From Hibiscus mutabilis (lineage: Eukaryota > Streptophyta > Magnoliopsida > Malvales > Malvaceae), in contig CM033738.1 of assembly GCA_019671005.1 (NCBI GenBank), forward strand, positions 19,370,202-19,434,201: a DNA stretch of 64,000 nucleotides, written 5' to 3'. Shown here piece by piece: positions 25,001 through 37,064 of this stretch. The stretch's first letter is position 1. Each line of letters opens with the position of its first letter. The position numbers and the translations under genes were made by a program. The notes below the pieces were generated by a model. It searched no databases. It worked only from the letters and a program-made list of their open reading frames with translations, and was not told the origin of the DNA.

Positions 25001-25080
25001 TAACCCCTTTGACCCGGTGTAGTTGGAAGACTAAACCGAGCGAGCTACATTGGGGTTTGTCGAGAAAAACCGGAAGAACT
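22035..25080 (+). repeat. LTR-like non-coding unit beginning TGTAACGCCCCG
   Basis: The start matches the terminal style of chromovirus LTRs (TGTAACGCCCC...). It contains no ORF of note. Its distal part (24690-24980) carries a cluster of GTATCGATAC / GTACCGGTAC near-palindromes placed much as in the chromovirus LTRs at 38.5-41.3 and 45.6-48.4 kb. Neither a right terminus (GGTGTTACA) nor a target duplication was found, so the right limit is approximate. It may be a solo or truncated LTR. Confidence 0.45.
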
Positions 25081-25089
25081 AATTAGAAA

Positions 25090-27982
25090 ATGATCTATTT
25101 TTTTCATTTTATCTTTCCTAAAGACTTAATTAAGTCCTAAGGTGATCTTTCTGGAAACGGTGAAAATTACAACTTAATCGGGCGTCGAATCGACATCCAA
25201 ATGTAAATAGTATTTTAGGGAACAAATCATAATTTCAGACAATTAAGAGGACTTCCTTGAAATTAAAGTTACCAATCCTTAATTTGTCATATTTCATACA
25301 ATCAGGTTAAATTTCAACTTAAAATAATCATCCAAACATATTTAATTGCATGATCAAGAAACAGGGACTAATATGCAAAGAATCAAACCTTAGAAAGCAT
25401 TTCAACAGAATTAACTAACTGTGTATCGGTACACTAACACCCCATATCAATACTGGTTTAAATTTCAAGGGTAAACATGTATCGGTACACTTACAAAGCT
25501 CAGTGGTAAACATGTATTCTACTATACTTCATGCTAATCATAAACATAAGCATGCAAGCTAGTACGAGCAATAAGGAGAGATAAATCAACACGTGGCGCT
25601 ACTACTAGTCGCCTAAACACATACTCTCATCATAGCATCATCATACACGACACACAAGGCCCAACCATACTCGGGATCTTACTAGATTATCTGAGAAAAA
25701 GCACACAAATATTACCACAACCTGGAGTGATGCCCGCATCCACTAAGCATCGGTAACATACACTCTATGCTTGGAATCTCTCATCAAGCATCTTCGAATG
25801 AGGTCCGAGTCCAATAAGCATTAGGATCCTGCATTTGAAGAGAAGCCCGCGTCCACAAAGCATCGGGATCCTACATTAAGAGTGAGGCTCACGTCCACAA
25901 AGTATCAGGATCATATATTAGGAGTGAAGCCCGCATCCACAAAGCATCAAGATTCTACATTAGGAGTGAGGCTCGCGTTCACAAAGCATCGAGACCTACA
26001 TTAAGAGTGAGACTCTCATCCACAAAGCATCGAGATCCTACATTGTATCATGATCATATACCCACGCTCAAAATCTCTTTCGAGCCTTTGAATAAAGCCC
26101 GCGTCCATTAAGCATCAGGATCTTGCATTCGAAGTCTTCAACTATGGTGTTGCAACACACTCTTTCTCTTATTGGGTATCCGAATCCCACCAATCAAGGA
26201 GACTCAACCAAAGAAATGCCTACCAGTATACAAGCAACGCGATCTCAAGGATCCCCCTATTGTTGCTAAACATTATCACATCATTTATTTTACATTACCG
26301 AATTGTTAACACATCATGCATAAGTATACAATTAATCTTATTCATTGTCTCCATTGATCCTTGTTATCTCCTTTATTAAGGTATAATTCAATTATTAACA
26401 TACACATCAATTTCCACCCTTATTTACATTTATTGATTATTCAGTGTATCAAGTACCGGTACTCAAACACGAGTATCGATATGGTACCCTCAGGTATCGG
26501 TCCTCACATGCATACCGATACAGAAATTGCTTACTGTAAACCGTAGATTTCCATGGGTTTGCACCATTTTCTTGAATTACGATTTTACGACACTTTATTC
26601 GGTCCCTAAAGCTTATGAAAGCCATTAAGGTTTGTTTACTAACACATTTAATTAATTAAGATTAATTACCGACTTCATGACTATTTATTCGAATATTACC
26701 AATTATCAGCATATTATAATTTCCATCGAACATGTCAATTCATATCTCGAGCAACACAACATGTAAATCAACAAATCAGATAATTATACGAATATTCAAA
26801 TGATCCTACACAGTCTCTAAAGCTCATAATAGTCTCGAATATTCTTAAGCTCATCAGGCATCACAATACATACAAATCTCATAATACCGGTCTCAACACA
26901 TGCTTATCCGTCATCAACCTATTTTGCAACCACTAATAAGCAAGGCAATTACATTTATGATGCTCATGAAGCATTTCGGAGTTCGAGGTGTACTAACCTT
27001 AAGCCAAAGCGACAAATCCTCATATAAGCTTCCTGATTATTCCATTTGATCCGATATCTGATCCCAAATAATCCTCGCATAACAACAAATACGAAACTAC
27101 ATTAATTTCATGCATCCCCTAATTAATTCACATGGTCAAATGAATAAAAACAACTTACCGAGTTTGAATTTGGCAAAACGAACTGTGCTAATGGATCCAG
27201 AACATTGAAAAACCCATAGTTAGGGTTCCTCAAAAAAGTCAACGGCCGATCAACGTCGGTTAAAGTCAGGTCAACCCTTGGTGATCTGGTGCGGCGCAGG
27301 CGCATGGTGGTTGATGTGCACCTGCGGGCTATGATCTGCTGCGGCCAGAACCACGTGCACCTAGGTGTGGGATCTAATATAGCGCGGTGCACTACAACTT
27401 TGTGCACCCGTCTGCTGCTGCGCACACCCACTCTCGCCGGCAGCGCGTGGTGGTGCGTGGGAGGCCCTTCGGTGGCCAGACAAAGGCGGTGAATTCCAGA
27501 CCTGCTGTTCTCTGGTCGTTGGTTCTGATGGTGACCTTTGTTTACGGCGATGACGACTGAATCGTGCCGAACTAGCTTCTTCAATTCTTGTTTTTCCTTA
27601 CTTCGACGAACGGCGGATCAAAGGCGACGCAGCGGCCATCGTTGGACTCGTCTTGACGAGACCTTTCAAATGACTCTGGTGGTTGTAGATTGAGGCTCAA
27701 ATCTCCCCTTTTACTTTTTTTCTCTTTTTCCTCCTTTTTCTCTCTCCCAAAATATCTCATTTATTTTCCTCCCCTCTCTCCCCATCAAATTTGCCCACTT
27801 TAAATTATAAAATATCCATTTTTATTTTCCTTTATTTTACCAAATAAATAATAAAAACACCCACCATCTTTTATTATAAAGCCCATATCTAAATCTTAAT
27901 TAGCCCCCCAACTTAAAGGCCTATTACTCGGGTCCAAGACCCAATTTAGTAACCCAAAATTCGAGTCGTTATAGGTGTTACA
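25090..27982 (-). repeat. LTR-like unit, minus orientation (related to 48.4-49.6 kb)
   Basis: On the minus strand it begins TGTAACACCTATAACGACTC at 27982. Its segment 26390-26680 is the reverse complement of a sequence at 48830-49160 with clear similarity (shared TAAGCTTTAGGGA, GAGGGTACCATA and TAAGCAATTT phrases), so both belong to one LTR family. It includes a 42-bp minisatellite and GTATCGGTAC sites (25430-25490, 26450-26525). The left end abuts the previous unit and is not resolved. The minus-strand ORF 27123-27584 is low-complexity Arg/His-rich and judged fortuitous. Confidence 0.55.
25838..26045. repeat. 42-bp minisatellite, five core units
   Basis: Units start at about 25838, 25880, 25922, 25964 and 26005, each like GAGTGAGGCTCGCGTCCACA followed by AAGCATCGGGATCCTACATT plus a purine-rich join. 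Degenerate copies of the same phrase extend from about 25725 to 26140. Related phrases (ACCCGAGCCTCATT) at 49460-49640 show the repeat is a property of this LTR family. Confidence 0.85.
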
Positions 27983-29500
27983 CATTCTTTTTTTTTTTTG
28001 GCTTAATATGCAAATAAGTGACTAAACTGCACATCTTTTTAACTTTTGGTGCCTAAACTATTTATTAGTAAAAAAAAGTGTCTAGTGTTTCATTTGGTTA
28101 ATTTTAGGTGCATGACTGTTAACTACCGTTAATTTTAAAAAAAATCTAAATTTATTTTTTTATTTCTTTTATTTTTTAACTTAATTTAAAAAAACCTAAA
28201 TTTCCCAAAATTCACAAAATAACCCCAAATTAAAAAACCCTAACACCAAAAAACCTAAATCGCAAACCCAGTCACTGTTTCCATCGATTGCCACGTCTCG
28301 CTGCCGTCCACCACTCCCGTCGAAAGACCCACACTATCGTTTACCTCATTCTTTTTCTTCAAGAAACGACGAATGACATCACAACGATAAAAAAGACAAC
28401 ATTCAAATTGTGCGACAAGAGGAGAGGAGTTCATTTCGGTGGCGATGGCGTGAAAACAGCAGCAATGGCTGCTAACTTGGGATTTGGATTAGGATTTTCA
28501 AAATTTAGGGTCTTCCGTGAAATATGGTACAATTGGAGTTTTTTTATAATTAAGTTTATTTTTTTAAATAAAAAAATAATTAAAAATTAAAATCTACCAC
28601 ATGTCATATTTTAATTGGTTAACATATTTTAATTGGTTAACGAGTCTAATTTGTGCCCTTATTTTTTTATTAAACCTTTTCTTTATTCTCTATTTTCCCT
28701 CTTATTTCTCGATTAAGACCAGAAATTGGCAATGTTCGAATCGGAGATCGATCTTAATGTTCATAGTACCGTGTCCCAGAGAGACAGTCTTCACGACATC
28801 ACACTCCTTTACCATTAGCTAATAATATCAGAATCGTAACTCTGTCTTAAAATATTTGGTGACAACTTTCAATTGATCGAAAAGATCATCAGTCGGTGGC
28901 ATAATATTATTCTTATGAATAAAATGCAGCTCAGCCAATCAATTAATAAAGAAAAAAAATGGTATCAGTAACATTCGGCACCCGCACCAACCAAACCAAG
29001 ATTTCAACCCACTCATCCTATTTCGTTCTCTCCAATTGGACCAGCTATTCAGAAATCCGAACTAATCTTCCAAATGAAATAAGACTTCAGCAGGTTATAC
29101 GAATCACTGGCATAAACTCGACATGCTAGTTATAAACTATACGCATTCATGTCACACTGGTGAAATAACGAAGGTTCAGCAGAAATAAACTAAGCCTAGT
29201 TAAAAAGGAAAATAGTTCACTGGATAAAGGGAAGCAAATCAACTCTAGTAATTTATAAGATTCAAGACCATCTACCTTAACTATTCTTCTTGCACCCAGT
29301 TTCAACTATCTGCTGTTTCAAAACAGTCTACGGACATTGTATACTCGAATGCTAAAACAACCTATGTAACTTTTTGCCCAAGTTCTTTACTAGAATCTTT
29401 GGCCTAAAAACTCTTTAAGATAACTTCTCTGACTTCTTGCTTCTATTGCTGTGCGTTCCTCTGGTCTTCTATATGAATCTGAAATGACTAAAAGGCACTA
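27983..29500. other. AT-rich intergenic DNA with a possible MULE end
   Basis: 28008-28110 reads GGCTTAATATGCAAATAAGTG and onward, similar in style to MULE ends, but no inverted partner was found. The ORFs at 28288-28590 and 28601-28822 have no recognisable domain. 28850-29500 probably contains the 3' untranslated region of the RRM gene. Confidence 0.45.
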
Positions 29501-30746
29501 TTATCCCCATATGAACGAATTATTAGGGTAAGATGTTTTGCATGTACCATAGGATTCTACCACATTTTCACTGCCGGTGTCTTGGAAATGTATTTTATCG
29601 GCAGAATAAGGAGGTCCCCTCGCAATAGGCATTCCACCACCGAAATTATGTTTGGGTTTAGCATAGTCCACAAAAATGACACGTCCGTTCAAATCCTGTC
29701 GATAATCACTACATTATCTACAAAAACACTAAGATCTCGATATATAGGAAGACAAAGGAACGGAAAAAAGAATGGTTTACTTTTCCATTCATCTCGGCTA
29801 TAGCTTTCTCAGCTTCATCTTCCGATGCATAAGTAATAAACCCAAAGCCTTTTGATCTATCTGAAACTCTGTCCATTACAATTTTGGCTGGTAAAAGCAA
29901 CAATGTCAGCACAAGTTTAAGCAAAAACCAACTCCTAAACACCTCAGAGTATTGTTCAATATCAACACAAAGAAAGGGATTCAATCACATACTGACCTTC
30001 CATAACTTGACCATACTGAGAAAATGCATCCGATAACCCTTTCTCTGTGGTATAAAAGGACAGACCTGTTATTTTAAGCAAATATCTGTTCAGTGTCATG
30101 ACTATCAATATAGACTGGTAAAAATACAAATGCAGCCAGATGTTGTGAACAGGGCTTCTCGGTTTCAACTTAAATTGCAATTTCATAAACTCAACTCAAA
30201 ATAATTTCAAATAAAATTTTTATAAAATAAGAATTCGAATAAGTCAAAACTTTTAATAATTAGTGGATTAATTTTCAAGTTTGAGTTAGTCTCACACTTC
30301 GGCTCTCAGAAAAATTTTAAAATTTCAAATAAAATTTGAGTCAAACTGATCGAATGCTCACCACTATATAGACAGGTAAAAATACAAATGCAGTCGGAAG
30401 CCGTAAATCTCGGTTTCAACTTATTTCGGGTAAAAAACATGTATCTTCAATTACTATAATTAAAATGAGCCGGAGCAGAAGGGAATTGCTTACAAAGGAG
30501 TATTTATATCAGTATTGAATATTGATCAAACATTTCCATTTACAGATAAACTGAGGAATCTGTATAAGAAAATTTGAAGGTAACAAATGATATAATACAA
30601 AGAAAGATAGAGAAAGAGAAGAGTAAAGTACCTCCGACAAAGAGCTTAGAGGCGATACCTCTGTGGGGAATAAGGAAGGTTGAAGGAATAAGGGAAGAGG
30701 GTTTCGAGGTTCCGGTAATGAGTCTTCTGAGTGCCGCCATCGCCAC
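29501..30746 (-). CDS. Small RRM RNA-binding protein, probably organelle-targeted (161 aa, four exons)
   Basis: Assembled from splice sites: exon 1 30746-30632, exon 2 30065-29997, exon 3 29887-29781, exon 4 29695-29501 (TAA). The lengths 115, 69, 107 and 195 nt make 162 codons in frame, and all introns are GT...AG. Residues 1-33 are rich in Ala, Arg, Ser and Thr with no acidic residue, ending in HRGIAS, as expected of a mitochondrial or plastid transit peptide. A single RRM follows at about 34-111, with RNP2 KLFVGGLSF (34-42) and RNP1 KGFGFITY (74-81), closing with GRVIFVDYAKPK. The C-terminal tail has a short Gly patch (FGGGMPIARGPP). It should bind single-stranded RNA in organelles; relatives include the plant small or glycine-rich organellar RNA-binding proteins. 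The last exon may be alternatively spliced. The family call is firm; the compartment is inferred. Confidence 0.9.
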
Positions 30747-30838
30747 TGCAAACGAACAAGCAGAGCTTCCTTTTGTTTGTAATTGACAAATCTATTCTTG
30801 TGTTTGCATTGGGGGCGGGCTCAACCTAATAACTACAC

Positions 30839-31149
30839 GCGCATTATTATATGAAAAACTTTTTTAAATAGTTATTTACGAAAATAACTTTCTTTCAATG
30901 TTATTTAAAAAAATAATCTCAAATCGTCCATATACAGAAAGTGAGTTCGAACTTCGATTTTTACAAAACGCGAGTTTTATGTTGAATAAGTTGGTAAAAA
31001 AAATTAATTCCCCGCCTTTTTTAACATGAAACAGAAAGCAAGTTTAAAACTCGCTTTCTGTAGAACGTGAGGTTATTTTTCCAAATAACATTGATTGGGG
31101 GTTATTTTGGTAAATAATTATTTAAAAAGAGTTTTTATATAATAATGCC
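30839..31149. mobile_element. MITE (311 bp) in the upstream region of the RRM gene
   Basis: The ends are inverted repeats: GCGCATTATTATATGAAAAA on the left against the complement of TTTTTATATAATAATGCC on the right. The similarity covers most of the element (for example AAATAGTTATTTACGAAAATAA against AATAATTATTTACCAAAATAA in shorter runs). The flanks AACTACAC (30831-30838) and AATTACAC (31150-31157) are an 8-bp duplication with one mismatch. There is no coding capacity. It sits 93 bp upstream of the RRM gene's ATG. Confidence 0.8.
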
Positions 31150-31159
31150 AATTACACAG

Positions 31160-31490
31160 GCCTATTTAACTATTTTGTGTCAAAACAAATATTTAAATTA
31201 TTTGTTTCGGTCATTTTAAGTACCTAAATTATTTTTGATAAGATATTTAAACTATAATTTTTTTGTTTGAGGTACCTAAACTATTTTTTATCAAAACAAT
31301 TACCTATATCTTTGTGGCGTGTTAACATCTCATTGGTCAAAGAACTTTTTAACTAAGATAACGGTTGGAATTAAAGTGGATAAAAAATAATTTAGGTACT
31401 TGTTTTTACAAAAAAAAAAGTTTAGGTGATAAAAATAAAGGGTAACTATTCTATGCACAAGCACTTGCAGAAATAAAGTTTTTACAAGTA
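31160..31490. other. AT-rich intergenic DNA
   Basis: Repeated phrases such as TACCTAAACTATTTTT and TTTAGGTACTTG occur in both orientations, suggesting remains of another TIR element. No termini could be set and no gene is seen. Confidence 0.4.
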
Positions 31491-31496
31491 ATTTAG

Positions 31497-31720
31497 TTTC
31501 AGGGTTTAGTGTTTAGGGGTTTAATTGTATGAGTTTTGAATTTAGAGGGTGTATAGAATTGGCATTTTAAGGTTTATAGGTTAAAACCTAAATCCCTAAT
31601 CATATTACCCTAACCTAAACCTAACCTCTAGACTCTAAATTCTAACTACAAACCCTAGATTCTAACCTTAAACCCTAAATTCTAAACGCATATACTTAAA
31701 CCCCTAAAACCTAAAGCAGA
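31497..31720. repeat. Degenerate telomere-like repeats in two orientations
   Basis: GGGTTTAGTGTTTAGGGGTTTA (31503-31524 region) is followed by about 130 bp of imperfect CCCTAAA-type units on the other strand (CCCTAACCTAAACCTAAC, AACCCTAGATTC, AAACCCTAAATTC, AAACCCCTAAAACC). The units are 7-13 bp and irregular. Confidence 0.65.
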
Positions 31721-31795
31721 TCTTTAAACCATAAAACTGAGGCGCTTGTGGAAATCTTTCGTTTTTTTAATTGAGAGAGGGCTGAAGCCAAAAAC

Positions 31796-31923
31796 TAAGA
31801 ACTAATCTGTCTACAATACGAGGGACCCATGATATCCCGAGACAGAAGGTTCTGAAGATGCAGAGGCGATGGGGGAAGAACGAAGATCCGAAAGTGATTA
31901 GGAGGAAAAGCTTTAGCAACAAC
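31796..31923 (-). pseudogene. C-terminal part of an RVT_3-type RNase H coding sequence (displaced by copia)
   Basis: On the minus strand the frame reads AKAFPPNHFRIFVLPPSPLH, then LQNLLSRDIMGPS, and ends in a stop. This fits the tail of plant RNase H domains of LINE-derived or LINE-like proteins (…AxxLAKxG then P-P then LL-x-D-x-x-G). The upstream part of the same frame is at 38075-38400, on the far side of the copia insertion. Confidence 0.65.
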
Positions 31924-32931
31924 TGTTGGAAAAATGTGAGAATTTGGTAACTTTGAGCCATTTTTTCTTTTGGTAAAGGTGGAGAGTCGAATATTAATTT
32001 TTTTGGATCATATTCTATTCCATGAGACCTTTACAATGGTATCTCATATGCTCAAAACGGTTGAGTGATGGATGAGAAATTGATGCTCAAAGTGAGGTAT
32101 TTGTGAATTGTGTAAGGAAGGTAAAACCCCCTTATCCCACATTGGTGGGGTAACAAGCATGGGAAGTGTTTAAATACACCAACCCACTTGCTAGTCATTG
32201 AATATTTTGAATGAAAATTGTGCCTCCCGTAGGGGGTGCAAATCGAACCCATTTGGGTTGGGGTACACCTGTACAATGTGGGCGACGCAAATGTTCGGAC
32301 CGGTCGGGCCCTTCATAGACCTGTGAATATTTTACCCACTTCGAATTAATTTTTTCCTTATAAATGACATATCTTTTTGAATATTCTGAATTTAATAGGA
32401 TCTTTTTTGGCTTTTCATTAAATCCGAATATTAAAAGGTAATAGCTGCAATTAATAGAAATATATTTGTTTTAATAAGGTATTAATTGACTATTTTCGAA
32501 TTAAATCAGACAGAGAGTCAATGGACATTAATACAAAATATTTGTTTTCCATATTTTCCTCCTCCATTTCCCTATAAATATCACGCATCTCTTCAGTTTC
32601 AAACAAACAACTCAAACATGTTTCTTCTCCTCTATTGTTTTCTGGTGATAGACAAACTCAAAAGAATAGTTTGTGATCTCTTTAGTTTTTGCTACTTTCA
32701 AAGATCATCTTGTTATTGTATCCTGGGAGACTAACGATCGACGAACTCAAGCACTTCAGAGTGGTCGAAATGTGTCTTAAGGAAACTATGTAGCTACAGG
32801 CCTCAATACGTTTCCTTCTTTTCCATTCTAATCTGAGTGTGTCTCTTTTAATTATATTTCTCTATTTATTTAATTTGTTTAAATAGTATTTAATTTCTTT
32901 TGTCATCTCAGATTCTAACAATATTGCAACA
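31924..32931 (+). repeat. 5' LTR of the copia element
   Basis: It begins TGTTGGAAAAATGTG and ends TATTGCAACA; TGTTG...CAACA are the short terminal inverted repeats. It aligns along its length with 37065-38074 at about 88-90 per cent by eye. I could not find a convincing primer-binding site after it; the next bases (ATCTTAAGACAA) do not match the usual initiator-Met site. Confidence 0.9.
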
Positions 32932-33293
32932 ATCTTAAGACAAATTTAATTCTACCTTCCTACCGATCCGAGACACTGCGGAATCTTATTTTTTTTGGAT
33001 CGAGATAAGCAAATAAATTTGTTTTCAGGATTTATCCTGCCATTTTAACGGGTTTTCTTAATCTCAAAGTGGACAACTGTTAAACAGAAATTGTCATTGG
33101 AAGTAACATTGGTTACTGATTTTGTTTTAGAATTATAATTCTGCTGGATAACAAAATCGAAATAATCAAGAATTAATTTTTCTGGTTATTATAAAATTAT
33201 TGCTAATTTTGTGGAACACCTTTAAAACGGATAATTAAAAATCCTTTTGAAAGTGCATGTCTAGGATTGGTTATTGAAAGACTTGGTATTTAA

Positions 33294-36200
33294 GTGTGCC
33301 TAGTGCACCTCCTCTTTTTCATGCTAACCTACCTGGTGCATTGTTCATTATTGAGATTTCTCTTATACCATGTGAACATTGTGACTATGAGTCATAATAG
33401 TGTTACAACAAAAAGGCTCGACAAAGCTGTCAACCCTAATGTTGCCAAGGAAAACATGATGGAGGTCAATAAGGATTTAAAAATAGGCATAACAAACGAG
33501 GCCAAGCTGTGGAAGAAATTTCCAAGCAAGTATCCAATATGAATATATGTGCTGTGATTTCTGAAATTAACATGGTTAACTTAGATCCAAGAGAATGGTG
33601 ACTTGATACTGGTGCCACACATCGTATTTGTAGTAACAAAGACTCATTCGTTGAGTTGGTTCCTAGTGAGAACGAGGAAAAGCTATACATGGGCAATAAT
33701 GCAACTTCCAAGATCAAGGAGAAGGCAACTGTAGTTTTGAAGATGACTTCGAGCAAAGAGCTGAAGCTTCAAAACGTGTTGTATGTACCTGACATACAAA
33801 AGAACCTTATTTCTTGGACTCTCCTAAGTATAAATGGCTTTAGGATGGTGTTTGAATCCCACAAGTTGATTTTTTCAAAAGGGGGAAAATTTGTGGGAAA
33901 AAGGATATGTATTGAATAACTTGTGGAAACTCAAGACTATCTCTGTAAAAGCTAAAACAATGAATAAGAAAAACATTTCCTCTTCTATTTATATGCTTGA
34001 GTCATATGATTTATGGCACGGTAGGCTCGGATATGTTAATTATGATACCTTACGTAGTTTAATTAACTTGGAGCACATTCCCTCATTTCACATTAATTAT
34101 AATCATAAATGTGAAACTTGTGTTGAGGCAAAATCAACAAAGTCTCCATTTCAAACTGTTGAAAGAAGTACTGAACTGCTTGATCTAATACATATAGCGA
34201 TGTTTGTGATTTGAAATTCGTTCAAACTAGAGGAGGAAATAAATTTTTTATTACCTTCATTGATGATAGCACAAAGTATTGCTATGTGTATTTGCTTAAG
34301 AGCAAAGACGAAGCTATAGAGAAATTCATACTCTATAAGCAGGAACTCAAAAACCAACTTAATAAAAGGATTAAGATGGTAAGAAGTGATCGTGGTGGTG
34401 AATACGTTAGACCATTTGGTGAATATTTTTCACAATATGGTATTATTCACGAAGTAACACCACCGTATTCTCCTCAATCAAATAGTAGTCGAACAAAAAA
34501 ATCAGACTCTAAAAGAAATGATGAATGCTTTGTTAGGAAGCTCTGGGTTATCACAGAACATGTGGGGGAAAGCTATTCTTTCAGCTAATTACCTTATAAA
34601 TAAGGTTCCCCGAAAGAAAAATGATAAGACACCATATGATTTATAGAAATGTCGAAAGCCTTCCTACAAATACTTGAAAATGTGGGGGTGTCTTGCCAAG
34701 GTAATGACCCCCATTACCAAAACAAATGAAAAATAGGTCCTAAAGCTATGGATTATATTTTCATTAGCTATAGAGAACATAACAATTTTTATCAGTTTCT
34801 TGTGTATGAATCAAAAAATCTTGAGATTCACAAGAATACGATAATAGAATCAAAAAATGCCTCTTACTTTGAAAATGTATTCCCTTGCAATAGAGCCACA
34901 AAGAAGTAAACGAGAAAGGGTAGAAAAATCTTTTGGATCAAATTTTCTAACCTTTATGCTAGAGGCTGAACCTCAAACATATAATGATGCTATACGTTCA
35001 TCTGAAGGCACTTTATGGAAGGATGCCATCAAGAGTGAAATTGATTCCATCATGCAAAACCATACGTGGGAATTAGTGGATCTTCCTCCGGGAATTAAAC
35101 CACTGGGTTCTAAATAGATTTTCAAATGGAAAATGAAAGTAGATGGAGCAATTGATAAGTACAAGGCAAGATTGGTAATAAAAGGATACCGACAAAAGAA
35201 AGGCATTGACTATTTTGATACATACTCTCCTGTATCAAGGATAACCTCTATAAGGATGATACTTGCAATTGCCGCTTTGCGGAATCTAGAAGTACATCAA
35301 ATGGACGTTAAAATAGCTTTGCTTAATGGAGACTTGATAAAGAAATATACATGGAACAACCTTAGGGTCATGTAGTTTCAGGTCAAGAAAGGAAAGTATA
35401 TAGATGGGTAAATTCCTTGTAAGACTTAAACAAGCACCAAAGTAATGGCATGAGAAGTTCGATAGTGTCATGATGACAAACGACTTCAAGATAAACGAGT
35501 GTGACAAATGTGTATATGTCAAAACTACTAATATTGGATATTTCATTCTATGTTTGTATGTTGATGACATGCTCATTGTTGGAACCAACAATGAAATGGT
35601 AAAACGTACCAAAAACATGTTAAATTCAAGATTTTACATGAAAGATATGGGACTAGACAATACGATTCTGGGCATCCAAATCAAAAGGTCAACTGAGGGT
35701 CTCATATTGACTCAGTTACACTAAGTGGACAAGATTCTCGAGAAATTTAACAAGGAAGATTCTGGCATAGCCATAACTCCATTAGATTCTTGTTCACATC
35801 TATCTAAGAATCAAGGGGAAAGTATTCACCAAGTGGAATATACAAGAGTCATCGGTAGCTTAATGTATCTCATGAGCTGTACTAGACCAGATATAGCTTT
35901 TACTGTGAGCAGTCTAAGAAGATTTACAAGCAATTTAGGGAAAAACACTAAAAACAATTGTGAGGGTACTGAGATATCTCAGATATACTCGGGACTATGT
36001 ATTACATTATTCTAGAGACCCCGCTATCTTAGAAGGATACTCCGATGCCAGTTGGATATTTAATATTCAAGATATCAAATATACAAGTGGATATGTATTC
36101 ACTTTAGGGGGAGGAGCAATGTCATGGAAATCCTCAAGACAAACTATTATAACCAGATCCACAATGGAATATGAGTTTGTTGCTCTAGAAAAATTTGGAG

Positions 36201-36459
36201 AAGAAGCCGAATGGCTTCGAAATTTCTTGAGGATATTCTTAAATGACTGAAACCTATGCCTACAGTATGCATATACTGTGACAATCAAGCAACAATTGCT
36301 AGAGCATATAATTTCATGTACAATGGTAAGTCGAGACATATGCATCATCGACATAATACCGTTAGACAATTGATCTCAAATGGAGTTATCTCTATTGACT
36401 ATGTAAGATCAAAGGATAACATTACGGATCCGCTAACCAAAGGATTAAATAGAGATTAA
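33294..36459 (+). pseudogene. gag remnant and pol of the copia element (broken)
   Basis: 33294-33542 is a short remnant without capsid or zinc-knuckle motifs. Protease starts near 33600 with WLDTGATHRICSNKDSF, keeping the DTG active site. The integrase zinc region reads HGRLGYVNYDTL and CETCVEAKSTKSPF (33891-34214). In the integrase core the first catalytic Asp segment is altered (LIHIAMFVI), the second is kept (SDRGGEY), and the Glu segment is lost (SPQSNSSRTKK). RT reads VHQMDVKIALLNGDL and has the catalytic YVDD (CLYVDDMLIVG) near 35550. RNase H spans about 35725-36459 with YSDASW and TKGLNRD near the end. Stops at 34212, 35115, 35373 and 35722 and frameshifts near 34500 and 35990 break the frame. 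Confidence 0.9.
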
Positions 36460-37064
36460 GTTGAGAAAACATCTAAAGGAATATGACTAAAGCCCATGAA
36501 AAGTAAAGGTTCTATATGAAGAAAAACCCTACCTAGCTAACTGGAGATCCCAAAATCTAGGATCAAAGGAACAACCTAATTGCATAGACCTATTTGGTCA
36601 CTGTGGGGGTACTTATCCCCAAGTCCGTTCCTATGATATAAACAGTGATCAAAGTGGAATAGGCTAAGAAAAAGCTTTTAATGACCATTGTGTGCTTCGG
36701 TGAGCCAAGCAACATAAGTCACCCATGTGAGAGTGAAGTGGGGCCGCTTCAAAGAGACTACTGGGCATAGTCTTTCAAACTCTTGCAGAACCAGGCGATG
36801 TCCATGACCATATAGACATAACCATGAGAACTAATACTCTTGTCAGAAAGGTAGTTATGTGAAGTATATCATCATTTACACAAACGGCTGAACAGTTCAA
36901 TGACATCACATTTACTGGTTAGCTAGTAAAGTAAATATACTTTCACAAGGGAAGGTTCAAAGAAGGAAACCTACCTATCCTATGCATCTATCGATCGTAG
37001 AACCTATACCACAACATGTCAAAATGTTTTGATAAAAATTATCAATTTCATTCATGTGGGGGAT
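36460..37064 (+). other. copia 3' untranslated region and polypurine tract
   Basis: This is non-coding sequence between the RNase H stop and the 3' LTR. The tract GTGGGGGAT (37056-37064) directly precedes the LTR start and is the likely plus-strand primer. Confidence 0.7.

Noticed and set aside
27123..27584. 153-codon minus-strand ORF
   Set aside because: Arg/His/Pro-rich low-complexity translation inside a GC-richer part of an LTR, with an overlapping ORF on the other strand and no domain.
22035..27982. A single 5.9-kb element with TGTAAC...GTTACA ends
   Set aside because: The flanking 5-mers do not match and the two halves are of different LTR types in opposite orientation.
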